A stretch of DNA of 36,954 bases from Cellulophaga baltica (GTDB taxonomy: Bacteria; Bacteroidota; Bacteroidia; Flavobacteriales; Flavobacteriaceae). The notes under the pieces were generated by a model. That model searched no databases. It saw nothing but the letters and a program-made list of their open reading frames with translations, and was not told the DNA's origin. Below, in pieces: positions 8,594 through 17,254 of this stretch (position 1 is its first letter; each line of letters starts with the position of its first letter). The DNA lies in the NCBI RefSeq assembly GCF_900102165.1, contig NZ_FNBD01000020.1:1-36954 (forward strand). Reading direction: 5' to 3'. The position numbers and the translations under genes are program-made.

Positions 8594-11500
8594 TTGAAAG
8601 CCCAAAAATCTATAGTTAGAAAATTTGTTTTTCTATGTTTTGTTTTGATATGTACACAGGTAGTAACTGCGCAAACTACGGGTACGTGGACTAATGTGGG
8701 TTCTGGAGTTTGGGAAGCTACAAGTTCTGATGGCCTGGTTCGAGTTAGAGCAGAACGTACAGGAGGAGCGACAATTACAGGGAATGCAACCATGGGTTGT
8801 GATTCTGAAGCTTTCAGTGATCCTACTATTTTAGGGAATCCATCTTTGGCTTTAAATATTGATAATTCTACAGGTACTTTAACTTTTAGCTTTACTGAAA
8901 TTGCAACAGGTTTATCCGTAGAAATACTAGAACCTATGCTTCATATAGATAAGCTAGGGGCATTGGCGCTTTTAGGAGATTCATCGGCCACTTTTGAGTT
9001 ATTAAGTGGATCTTGGACAGAATTGAATTCTGATACTAACGCATTTGAATCAACCCCAACTACGGTACAGGCTAATTTAGGATTTTTAATAACAGGTGCC
9101 GGCGATGAATGTTCTGCTGTAACTGGTGGAAGTTTACAATTAGATGGCTTGGTTAATTCATTTACGCTAGAGACAGATGTTGATGGGAATATTCTGGCAA
9201 TTAGTGAGGATAATATAGAAATAGTTTTATCAAACCTAGTCATTAACCCATGCACCTACGGAGCTATTGTTGGTACTCCAACGGCCGAGGATCCTGACGG
9301 AGACGGCATTAATAATAGTTGTGATTTAGATGATGATAATGATGGTATTTTAGATACAGATGAAGGGAAGTGTACACCAACTACGACAGGAAGCTGGACG
9401 GCAACAGGTAATACAGCTTCGTATGATTATGGAAACGGAGTAAAAATTAATATAAGTACTACAAACTCAAATGCTTTTTCTAGTGGTAATTTTACGTCTC
9501 CCGCAACTAATTTTTGGTCAGAAAATTTAGCAGGAACACTATCCTTAGCAAGTACTTACGTATGGAATAGTACTATGACTGTTAGTTTCGTCGATGCCTT
9601 TGATATTCCTATAGAGGTTGACCAACCAATACTTCATTTAGATCGTATCGGAGGTCAATTTGGCGGTATTCAAAATTCGGCTACAATTACATTATTGAAC
9701 GGGAATACATGGTCTAAGCTATCAGGAACGTTTGATTTTGCGACTACATCAAATACGGTATATGATGGAGGAACGGGACTTGCTTCCTCAGGATATTCTG
9801 CAGAAAGCACACAGAATGACGAAAACGGAACAGCAGCAGGGACACTTAGAATTAACGAAAAAGTGAGCTCGTTTACCTTGCAATTTGTGCAAAGAGGAAC
9901 TGGCGGTGTTGGAGATGAAATAGAATTAATTATTGCAGCTTGTAAAGACATAGATTCTGATGCGGATGGGGTTCCAGACCCAATGGATCTCGATACGGAT
10001 AATGACGGAATTTATGATGTTGTAGAAGCCGGACATAGACAGGCATATACTTTAGGAAGATTAACGGGTACCGTCGGAACGGATGGTATTGCAGATTCCG
10101 TTCAGGCAAGTGGGAATGAAGACAGTGAAACCGTAAATTATACCTTAGCAGATTCAGAAGCCTCCCCAGACGGAATTCCAGATTTTATGGAGTTAGATTC
10201 AGATGGCGATGTTTGTAATGATACGCAAGAAGCAGGATATACAGACCTAAATGGAGACGGAATTCTAGGAGAATTACCAACTATTGTAGATGCTAATGGT
10301 TTAGTTACTGGTAGCACTGTTATAGATGGGTATGCAATTCCTTCAAATGCAGATAGTAGTTCAGGAAATACTCAATTTGATTTTCAACAGGAAGGACAAG
10401 CAATTTTAATCCCTAACCCATTAGATCAACCTAAGAATGCGACTACCAACGGAACCAGTCCAGTTACATTTAGTGTAACTGCAACAGGAAATTCATTACA
10501 ATATCAATGGCAAGTAGATGATCAATCTGGAGGAGGTTTTGTAACGATAGATCCTACAAACGCCACAGATATGTATACCGGTAGTGATACGTCTACCTTA
10601 ACAGTTACTGGAGTTACCGCGGCAAATAATGGAGATCAATTTAAAGTTTTAATCACTGACGATTCTTTTGTGTGTACTTCATTACTTTCAAACGAAGCTA
10701 TTTTAACGTTTAATGACACTGCACCAGAAGCCCCAATAGTTACCATTACAGAAGATATTAATAATGATGGGATTATAAACAGCACCGAACTTATAGGGGA
10801 TATTGATGTTACTATTACCTTGCCATTAGTGGCTGTTGAAAATGATATCCTGACTATTAATGGAGTTTCACAAACGCTTACAGCTACAGCTATTCTAAAT
10901 GGAGAAGTAACAACAAGTTTTACAAGTCCTGGAGAGGGTAATACGTTAACCGTTGTCGCATTTATAACAGATAGTGTTACAAATATTGGAATTGAGGGTA
11001 ACGATTCAGCCTTAATAGATACAACTGCACCAAATGTACCGGTAGTGACCAGTATTAGCGATGATACAGGAACGAGTAATACAGACGGAATTACAACAGA
11101 TCAAACCTTAATAATTAGAGGAACTGCAGATGCTAATAGTTTGGTAGACGTATTTTTAGACGGAACTGTTATCGGTACCACAAACACTAATGCTTTAGGA
11201 GTTTGGACCTTAGATTACACAGGCACAACAGTTTCAAATGGAGCACATACTATAACAGCACAAGCCACAGATAATAGTGGTAATGTTAGCGGAATTTCTG
11301 TTGACTTTCCAATTCTTATTGATAATACAAAACCGAATACACCTGTTCTTTTTGATATCACGGATGATACAGGTAACCCTTTAGATCAAATTACATCGGA
11401 CAATACTTTGATATTTATTGGGGCTTCTCAGCCAGATAAAATTATTGAAGTATTCTTAGATGGCATTAGTATTGGGTTTACCATGTCAACTACAACTGGA

Positions 11501-14500
11501 TATTTAACTTTTGATTATACTGGGACTATTATTCCTGATAGATCTTATGTAGCAACCGCTCAAGCAATTTCTATTTCTGGGGTTAAGAGTACCATTTCTC
11601 TAGATTTTCCATTTACGATTGACACTACAGCGCCAGATGCCCCTGCGGTAACTACAATCTCAGATGATAATGGAAGTAGTGCTTCAGATGCCATAACGTC
11701 TGACAATACCTTAGTATTTTCAGGAACAGCAGAAGCAAATAGTAGTATTGAAGTATTTTTAGACGGCACAAGTTTAGGAGTAATCGTCACCAACGGTACA
11801 GGAGTTTGGAGTTATGATTATACAGGAACTGCACTAGCAGATGGGCCTTATATCATAACAGCTCAAGCAACAGATTTAGCAGGAAATAGTAGCCCTGTTT
11901 CATCAGATTTTCCATTTACGATAGATACAAGTGCTCCAACGGCACCCGTAGTTACTGCTATTAGTGATGATACAGGAAGTAACAGTGCAGACGGTATCAC
12001 CTCAGATAATACTTTACAAATAACCGGGACGGCAGAAGCGAATAATACTGTAGAAGTGTTTATAGATGGTGTTAGTATCGGAACAGTGCTAGCCAACGGA
12101 TCAGGAGATTGGAATTTTGATTATTCGGGTACTACAATAGCAGATGGCGATTATATAGTAACCGCCCAAACAATTGATTTAGCTGGAAATTCTGGGCCAT
12201 TATCGGCAACATTTCCAATAACTATAGATGCAACGGCTCCCGTTACAGTTTTATTTATAGCTGATATTACTTCAGATAATACCATAAATGCTACGGAAGC
12301 TGGTGGAACTATTAACATTACAGGTAAAGTTTCTGGAGAATTTAGTACAGGTGATTTAGTAACTTTGCTTATTAATGGCGTCTCTACAAGTGGAGCGATA
12401 GATGCTTCAGGAGATTTTGATATTACCGTTTCTGGAAATAATTTGGCACTAGATGCAGATACCACCGTAGCAGGTAGCGTATCTTCAACAGATCTATCAG
12501 GCAATACAGGAACAGCAAGTAATAGTAAGTTGTATAACGTAGATACTACGTTACCAGTACCAGTACTTACCATAGATAATATTACAGCAGACAATATTAT
12601 AAATAGTGCAGAAGTAGCTGCTCCTATCACCATTACAGGGACAGTCACAGGAGATTTTACAACGGGTGATCTTGTTAGTTTAGTCATCAATGGGATTAAT
12701 ACTTCAGGACCTGTAGACGCAACAGGTGTTTTTAGTATTTCTGTAGATGAGAATGATCTTCTAAATGATGCTGATACTACGGTTGACGGATCTATATCCA
12801 CCACTGATAGTGCCGGAAATTTAGGGACTACCGTTGCAGATAAAGCGTATAACATAGATGTGACATCCCCTATAGCTAGCTTAGTTATAGACGATATAAC
12901 AGCAGATAATATAGTAAATGCTTCAGAAGCTTCTGGAACTATAACCCTTACAGGAACCGTTTCTGGAGAATTTTCGACAGGGGATACCGTAAGTTTAGTA
13001 ATTAATGGAGTTACCATTACAGGAACCATAGATGCAGCAGGTATATTTTCTATTACAGTATCTGGAAATGATTTAGCCTTAGATGCTGATACTACGGTAG
13101 CAGGAAGTGTTAGCGCTACAGATGCTGCTGGCAATATTGGCGTAGCAACGGCAAATAAAATATATAGTGTCGATACAGTTTTACCTATTCCAACATTAAT
13201 TATCAATGATATTACTGCAGATAATATAATCAATACAACCGAAGCTGCAGGAGCTGTTAGTATTACAGGCGCAGTAACAGGAGATTATTCTGATGGTGAT
13301 ACAGTAAGTCTTGTTATAAACGGAATTACCACTACCGGTACTATAAATTCAGCGGGCGCTTTTACTATTTCGGTATCAGGCTTAGATTTACAGTCAGATT
13401 CAGATACAACGGTAGTAGGTACGATTACTACAACAGATACTGCTGGGAACGTTGGGACTGGATCATCAAATAAAATATATTCTGTAGATACTACTGCTCC
13501 TGTAAGTACAATCGTTATCACGATAAGTACAGATACGGGAAGTAATACTTCAGACGGTATCACATCAGATAATACCTTATTAATTAGCGGAACTTCAGAA
13601 GTAGATAGTAGCGTTGAAGTTTTTATCGATGGAACAAGCATAGGGACTACGACAACAGATGTTTTAGGTAATTGGACCTTTGATTATACTGCCACACCTT
13701 TGGCAGATGGAGATTACACCATTACGGCGCAAGCAACAGATACGGCAGGTAATACAGGTGTTTTATCAACAGATTTCGCTTTGACCATAGATACTGCACA
13801 GCCTATAGTTACTTTGACTATCAATGATATTACCGCAGATAATGTTGTTAATGCTATGGAAGCTTTAGGACCTATTACAATTACAGGCACTGTAGGTGGA
13901 GATTTTAATGCTGGAGATACTGTAACGCTTGTAATTAATGGCGTGACAAGCACTGGAACAGTAGATAACTTAGGAAACTTTACGATCATAGTTGCGGGTT
14001 CAGATTTAGCCCTAGATGCAGATACTACGGTTTCAGGAAGTGTATCTAGTGTAGATATAGCAGGTAATCTAGGAACCATCACAGCAGATAAAATTTACAC
14101 TATAGATATCGTCATTCCGGGAGTAACGTTAGTTCTAAATGATATTACTGCAGACAACACTATAAATGCTAATGAGGCCTCAGGGTCAATAACCATTACA
14201 GGAACTGTTACAGGCGATTACAATACAGGTGATACTGTTAGTTTAACCATAAACGGAAATACGTATCCTAGTACGCTAAACGCGGCAGGAGAATTTACAA
14301 CTATAGTGTCGGGTTCAGATTTAGCTTTAGATCCAGATACCACTGTCGCAGGTAGTATAACCAGTTCAGATGCGGCTGGTAATGAAGGAACAGCCATACA
14401 TGATAAAGTATATAGTATCGCTACGAGTTTGCCTAATCCTGTATTTACCATCAATGATATTACCGTAGATAACCTTGTGAATGCTAGTGAAGCTGCGGGC

Positions 14501-16282
14501 AATATAACAATTAATGGAACGGTTTCTGGAGATTTTAATTCTGGCGATACAGTTAGCTTAGCGATTAACGGAATAACAACCACAGGAACTATAAATAGTT
14601 CAGGTATATTCAGCATTGTTGTGGTAGGAACAGATCTTTCAAATGATGCAGATACTACAGTAAACGGAAGTGTAAGTACAACAGATACTGCTGGAAATGC
14701 AGGAACAGCAACTACCACCAAAAGCTATGCCGTAGATGTTATTTTGCCAGTGGCTACAATAATCATAGATGATATTACCGCAGATAATGTGGTAAATACC
14801 TTGGAAGCAGCGGGGAACGTAACGATTACCGGAACTGTTTCTGGAGATTTTAATTCTGGAGACGTTGTAGAATTGGTTATTAATGGAGTTACAGTATCGG
14901 GCACAGTAAATGCTTCAGGTGAGTTTAGTATTGTTGTGTTGGGATCAGATCTTTCCAATGATAGTAATACTACGGTAGTCTCTACATTTTCTACGACAGA
15001 CCTTGCGGGGAATACAGATAGTTTTTCGGCTACTAAAGTATATGATGTTCAGGTAGGAACGATAACTCCGCCTTCTATTACAGGAATAAGTACGGATACA
15101 AATATTCCTACGGACGGTATCACCTCTGATAATACTTTAGATATTATAGGAACTGCAATACCTAATACGCAAGTAGAATTATTTTTAGATGGAGTAGGTA
15201 TCGGAACAGCAACGACGACTGCCTCTGGAGATTGGATTTTTGATTATAAAACGACCACACTTTTAGATGGTAGTTATACGGTTACGGCAATAGCTTCTGA
15301 TGCTTTTGGAAACTTTAGTAATCCATCTTTAGATTTTACTGTAGTGATTGATACACAAGCACCCATGCTTAATGAAGACATTACGGATGATCTTACTCCT
15401 ATAATTACAGGACAAGGTTCTCCGAATGAAACTATTAGCGTAGCAATAGATATAGATGAAGATGGTGTTCCTGAAGTAACCTATACGGTTACTACAGATA
15501 GTTTAGGGAACTGGTCTTTAGATACAGAAACTGCGACACCAACAAGCGGACTGTTACCTGCTCTTAACTATCCAACAGTTCTGACTATAACCGTGACGGA
15601 TAATGCAGGAAACTTCACCATAGGAAATTCGATTATTACGGACGATTTTGATGATGACGGATTAACCAATACCGAAGAAGCAAATTTGGGCACGGACCCT
15701 AACAATCCGGATACAGACGGCGATGGAGTTGAAGATGGTGAAGAGGTTATGGATGATACCAATCCATTAGATGATTGTGATTCATTAAACGGTACACCGC
15801 TACCAACGACTGATTGTGATTCTGACGGATTGACCAATGCGGAAGAAGAGAATTTAGGGACGGATCCTTTTGATCCTGATAGTGATAGCGATGGTATTAC
15901 AGATGGTCAAGAAGTACTAGATACCACTGATCCTTTAGATGCGTGTGATTCTGTTGGTGGTACTCCTCCTGTAGATGTGGCATGTGATATTAGCATTGCT
16001 AGTGATTTAATTACACCTGACTCCAACGACGGTGTTTTCCGAATCATTAATATAGAAGCATTCCCAGAAAATACGGTTGAGGTATTTAACCGTTGGGGAA
16101 ATAAAGTATATGGGACAAGTGCTTACAACAATAGTTCAAATTCATTTTCTGGCTTGTCTAATGGGCAAGCTGTAATTAAAGCCAACGATTATTTACCAGC
16201 TGGTACTTATTTCTATGTAATAAAATACATAAAAAGAGGAGAGGCTAAACAGAAATCGGGCTACTTATATATAAATAGATAA
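8594..16282 (+). CDS. giant secreted Ig-repeat adhesin with T9SS type B sorting domain
   Basis: This encodes about 2562 residues exported to the cell surface. There is a signal peptide (hydrophobic FVFLCFVLICTQVV, cleavage after TAQ), then two related N-terminal beta domains each closed by thrombospondin-3 calcium motifs (DPDGDGINNSCDLDDDNDGI near 9290 and similar near 9950 and 10170), an Ig-like domain near 10415-10710, and a long repeat region. Two Ig-like types alternate: type A (SISDDTG...SDNTLVFSGTAEANS, about 100 residues, six copies) and type B (INDITADNVVNA, about 105 residues, eight copies, 315-base period from about 12233 to 15055). More calcium motifs follow at 15640-15950, then a CHU_C/gliding-type C-terminal sorting domain ending KSGYLYINR. 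No ATG exists at the start: TTG 8594 gives a normal signal peptide, TTG 8528 a 22-residue longer one. It is the first gene of the adhesin-PorP-OmpA set. Confidence 0.93.
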   Translation: MKAQKSIVRKFVFLCFVLICTQVVTAQTTGTWTNVGSGVWEATSSDGLVRVRAERTGGATITGNATMGCDSEAFSDPTILGNPSLALNIDNSTGTLTFSFTEIATGLSVEILEPMLHIDKLGALALLGDSSATFELLSGSWTELNSDTNAFESTPTTVQANLGFLITGAGDECSAVTGGSLQLDGLVNSFTLETDVDGNILAISEDNIEIVLSNLVINPCTYGAIVGTPTAEDPDGDGINNSCDLDDDNDGILDTDEGKCTPTTTGSWTATGNTASYDYGNGVKINISTTNSNAFSSGNFTSPATNFWSENLAGTLSLASTYVWNSTMTVSFVDAFDIPIEVDQPILHLDRIGGQFGGIQNSATITLLNGNTWSKLSGTFDFATTSNTVYDGGTGLASSGYSAESTQNDENGTAAGTLRINEKVSSFTLQFVQRGTGGVGDEIELIIAACKDIDSDADGVPDPMDLDTDNDGIYDVVEAGHRQAYTLGRLTGTVGTDGIADSVQASGNEDSETVNYTLADSEASPDGIPDFMELDSDGDVCNDTQEAGYTDLNGDGILGELPTIVDANGLVTGSTVIDGYAIPSNADSSSGNTQFDFQQEGQAILIPNPLDQPKNATTNGTSPVTFSVTATGNSLQYQWQVDDQSGGGFVTIDPTNATDMYTGSDTSTLTVTGVTAANNGDQFKVLITDDSFVCTSLLSNEAILTFNDTAPEAPIVTITEDINNDGIINSTELIGDIDVTITLPLVAVENDILTINGVSQTLTATAILNGEVTTSFTSPGEGNTLTVVAFITDSVTNIGIEGNDSALIDTTAPNVPVVTSISDDTGTSNTDGITTDQTLIIRGTADANSLVDVFLDGTVIGTTNTNALGVWTLDYTGTTVSNGAHTITAQATDNSGNVSGISVDFPILIDNTKPNTPVLFDITDDTGNPLDQITSDNTLIFIGASQPDKIIEVFLDGISIGFTMSTTTGYLTFDYTGTIIPDRSYVATAQAISISGVKSTISLDFPFTIDTTAPDAPAVTTISDDNGSSASDAITSDNTLVFSGTAEANSSIEVFLDGTSLGVIVTNGTGVWSYDYTGTALADGPYIITAQATDLAGNSSPVSSDFPFTIDTSAPTAPVVTAISDDTGSNSADGITSDNTLQITGTAEANNTVEVFIDGVSIGTVLANGSGDWNFDYSGTTIADGDYIVTAQTIDLAGNSGPLSATFPITIDATAPVTVLFIADITSDNTINATEAGGTINITGKVSGEFSTGDLVTLLINGVSTSGAIDASGDFDITVSGNNLALDADTTVAGSVSSTDLSGNTGTASNSKLYNVDTTLPVPVLTIDNITADNIINSAEVAAPITITGTVTGDFTTGDLVSLVINGINTSGPVDATGVFSISVDENDLLNDADTTVDGSISTTDSAGNLGTTVADKAYNIDVTSPIASLVIDDITADNIVNASEASGTITLTGTVSGEFSTGDTVSLVINGVTITGTIDAAGIFSITVSGNDLALDADTTVAGSVSATDAAGNIGVATANKIYSVDTVLPIPTLIINDITADNIINTTEAAGAVSITGAVTGDYSDGDTVSLVINGITTTGTINSAGAFTISVSGLDLQSDSDTTVVGTITTTDTAGNVGTGSSNKIYSVDTTAPVSTIVITISTDTGSNTSDGITSDNTLLISGTSEVDSSVEVFIDGTSIGTTTTDVLGNWTFDYTATPLADGDYTITAQATDTAGNTGVLSTDFALTIDTAQPIVTLTINDITADNVVNAMEALGPITITGTVGGDFNAGDTVTLVINGVTSTGTVDNLGNFTIIVAGSDLALDADTTVSGSVSSVDIAGNLGTITADKIYTIDIVIPGVTLVLNDITADNTINANEASGSITITGTVTGDYNTGDTVSLTINGNTYPSTLNAAGEFTTIVSGSDLALDPDTTVAGSITSSDAAGNEGTAIHDKVYSIATSLPNPVFTINDITVDNLVNASEAAGNITINGTVSGDFNSGDTVSLAINGITTTGTINSSGIFSIVVVGTDLSNDADTTVNGSVSTTDTAGNAGTATTTKSYAVDVILPVATIIIDDITADNVVNTLEAAGNVTITGTVSGDFNSGDVVELVINGVTVSGTVNASGEFSIVVLGSDLSNDSNTTVVSTFSTTDLAGNTDSFSATKVYDVQVGTITPPSITGISTDTNIPTDGITSDNTLDIIGTAIPNTQVELFLDGVGIGTATTTASGDWIFDYKTTTLLDGSYTVTAIASDAFGNFSNPSLDFTVVIDTQAPMLNEDITDDLTPIITGQGSPNETISVAIDIDEDGVPEVTYTVTTDSLGNWSLDTETATPTSGLLPALNYPTVLTITVTDNAGNFTIGNSIITDDFDDDGLTNTEEANLGTDPNNPDTDGDGVEDGEEVMDDTNPLDDCDSLNGTPLPTTDCDSDGLTNAEEENLGTDPFDPDSDSDGITDGQEVLDTTDPLDACDSVGGTPPVDVACDISIASDLITPDSNDGVFRIINIEAFPENTVEVFNRWGNKVYGTSAYNNSSNSFSGLSNGQAVIKANDYLPAGTYFYVIKYIKRGEAKQKSGYLYINR
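12233..15055 (+). repeat. tandem 315-base Ig-like (type B) coding repeats in the adhesin
   Basis: Eight units of about 105 codons begin near 12233, 12548, 12863, 13178, 13796, 14111, 14426 and 14741. Each opens with a variant of INDITADNxxNxxEA, has TGDTVSLVINGV in the middle and ends with DADTTVxGSVSxTDxAGN. One 303-base type A unit (13493-13795) splits them into two groups of four. Some DNA segments are nearly identical between units, for example GGAGATTTTAATTCTGG near 14531 and 14849, so recombination between units is plausible. Confidence 0.85.
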
Positions 16283-16295
16283 TACAACGAACGTC

Positions 16296-17252
16296 ATGAA
16301 ACTTCGTAACTACATAAAGTTAACAATGCTCATAGTGCTTATGGTGCTTCCTTTTTTTGGAAGTCTTAAAGCACAACAAGATGCTCAGTACACGCAATAC
16401 ATGTACAATACTTTAGCGGTAAACCCTGCTTATGCGGGTTCTCGTGGGGCATTGAGTATAGCTGCACTGCATAGATCGCAATGGGTAGGTCTAGATGGTG
16501 CTCCTACCACACAAACCTTTAATATTCATAGCCCAATTTCTACTAAAGTAGGAGCGGGGCTATCTATTATAAATGATGAAATTGGAAATGGAACCAATCA
16601 AGATACGTATTTTGACGCTACTTTTTCATATACAATACTAACCTCAGAAACCAATAAGCTTAGCTTCGGTTTAAAAGCAGGGGGGCATTTTTTAAACATC
16701 GATTTTAACAAATTAAGAAACTATAATCCCTCTACAGCTCCTGCGGGAGTGGAGTCTATTGATAAAAAGTTTTCTCCTAATTTCGGCGCAGGAGTGTATT
16801 TTCATAATGATCGTTTCTATGCCGGACTCTCTATTCCTAACTTTTTAGAAACAGAGCATTTTGATACTGCTTCTGGTGCTTCCTCTACCGTAGGTACAGA
16901 GCGTATGAATTGGTATCTAATTTCTGGTTATGTATTTGATTTGAGTTATAATCTAAAATTAAAGCCTGCCGTACTTTTAAAAGCAATAAATGGTGCTCCG
17001 CTACAGACCGATATTTCTGCTACGTTTCTCTATAATGATAAATTTTCTATAGGAGCAGGATACCGCCTAAATGCGGCGTTAAGTGCACTAGTAGGTTTTC
17101 AGATTTCAGAACGATTAATGGCAGGATTGGCGTATGATAAAGAAACTACAGCTTTAGGAGATACGCGATTTAACGATGGTTCTTTTGAGGTGTTTCTCCG
17201 ATATGAATTCACGGCTAAGAATAGAAATGCACTAACCCCAAGATTCTTCTAA
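16296..17252 (+). CDS. PorP/SprF family T9SS outer-membrane protein
   Basis: This encodes a 318-residue outer-membrane beta-barrel protein. It has a signal peptide (hydrophobic LIVLMVLPFFGSL, cut after KAQ) followed by the family's hallmark start QDAQYTQYMYNTLAVNPAYAG and HRSQWVGLDGAPTTQTFNIH. The rest alternates as expected for membrane beta strands and ends with FTAKNRNALTPRFF. PorP/SprF proteins anchor or help secrete T9SS type B cargo bearing a CHU_C domain. The gene starts 13 bases after the giant adhesin and ends two bases before the OmpA gene, so it is very likely a dedicated partner of that adhesin. The symbol is withheld because flavobacteria carry many paralogues. Confidence 0.93.
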   Translation: MKLRNYIKLTMLIVLMVLPFFGSLKAQQDAQYTQYMYNTLAVNPAYAGSRGALSIAALHRSQWVGLDGAPTTQTFNIHSPISTKVGAGLSIINDEIGNGTNQDTYFDATFSYTILTSETNKLSFGLKAGGHFLNIDFNKLRNYNPSTAPAGVESIDKKFSPNFGAGVYFHNDRFYAGLSIPNFLETEHFDTASGASSTVGTERMNWYLISGYVFDLSYNLKLKPAVLLKAINGAPLQTDISATFLYNDKFSIGAGYRLNAALSALVGFQISERLMAGLAYDKETTALGDTRFNDGSFEVFLRYEFTAKNRNALTPRFF

Positions 17253-17254
17253 CT

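Noticed and set aside
12151-13233. A long minus-strand open frame (about 360 codons) inside the adhesin gene, with similar ones at 13285-13641, 13714-14082 and 14218-14721
   Set aside because: They are mirror frames of the 315-base repeats. The translated text is low-complexity Val/Ser/Pro/Thr with no motif, and it follows the repeat period of the sense gene.
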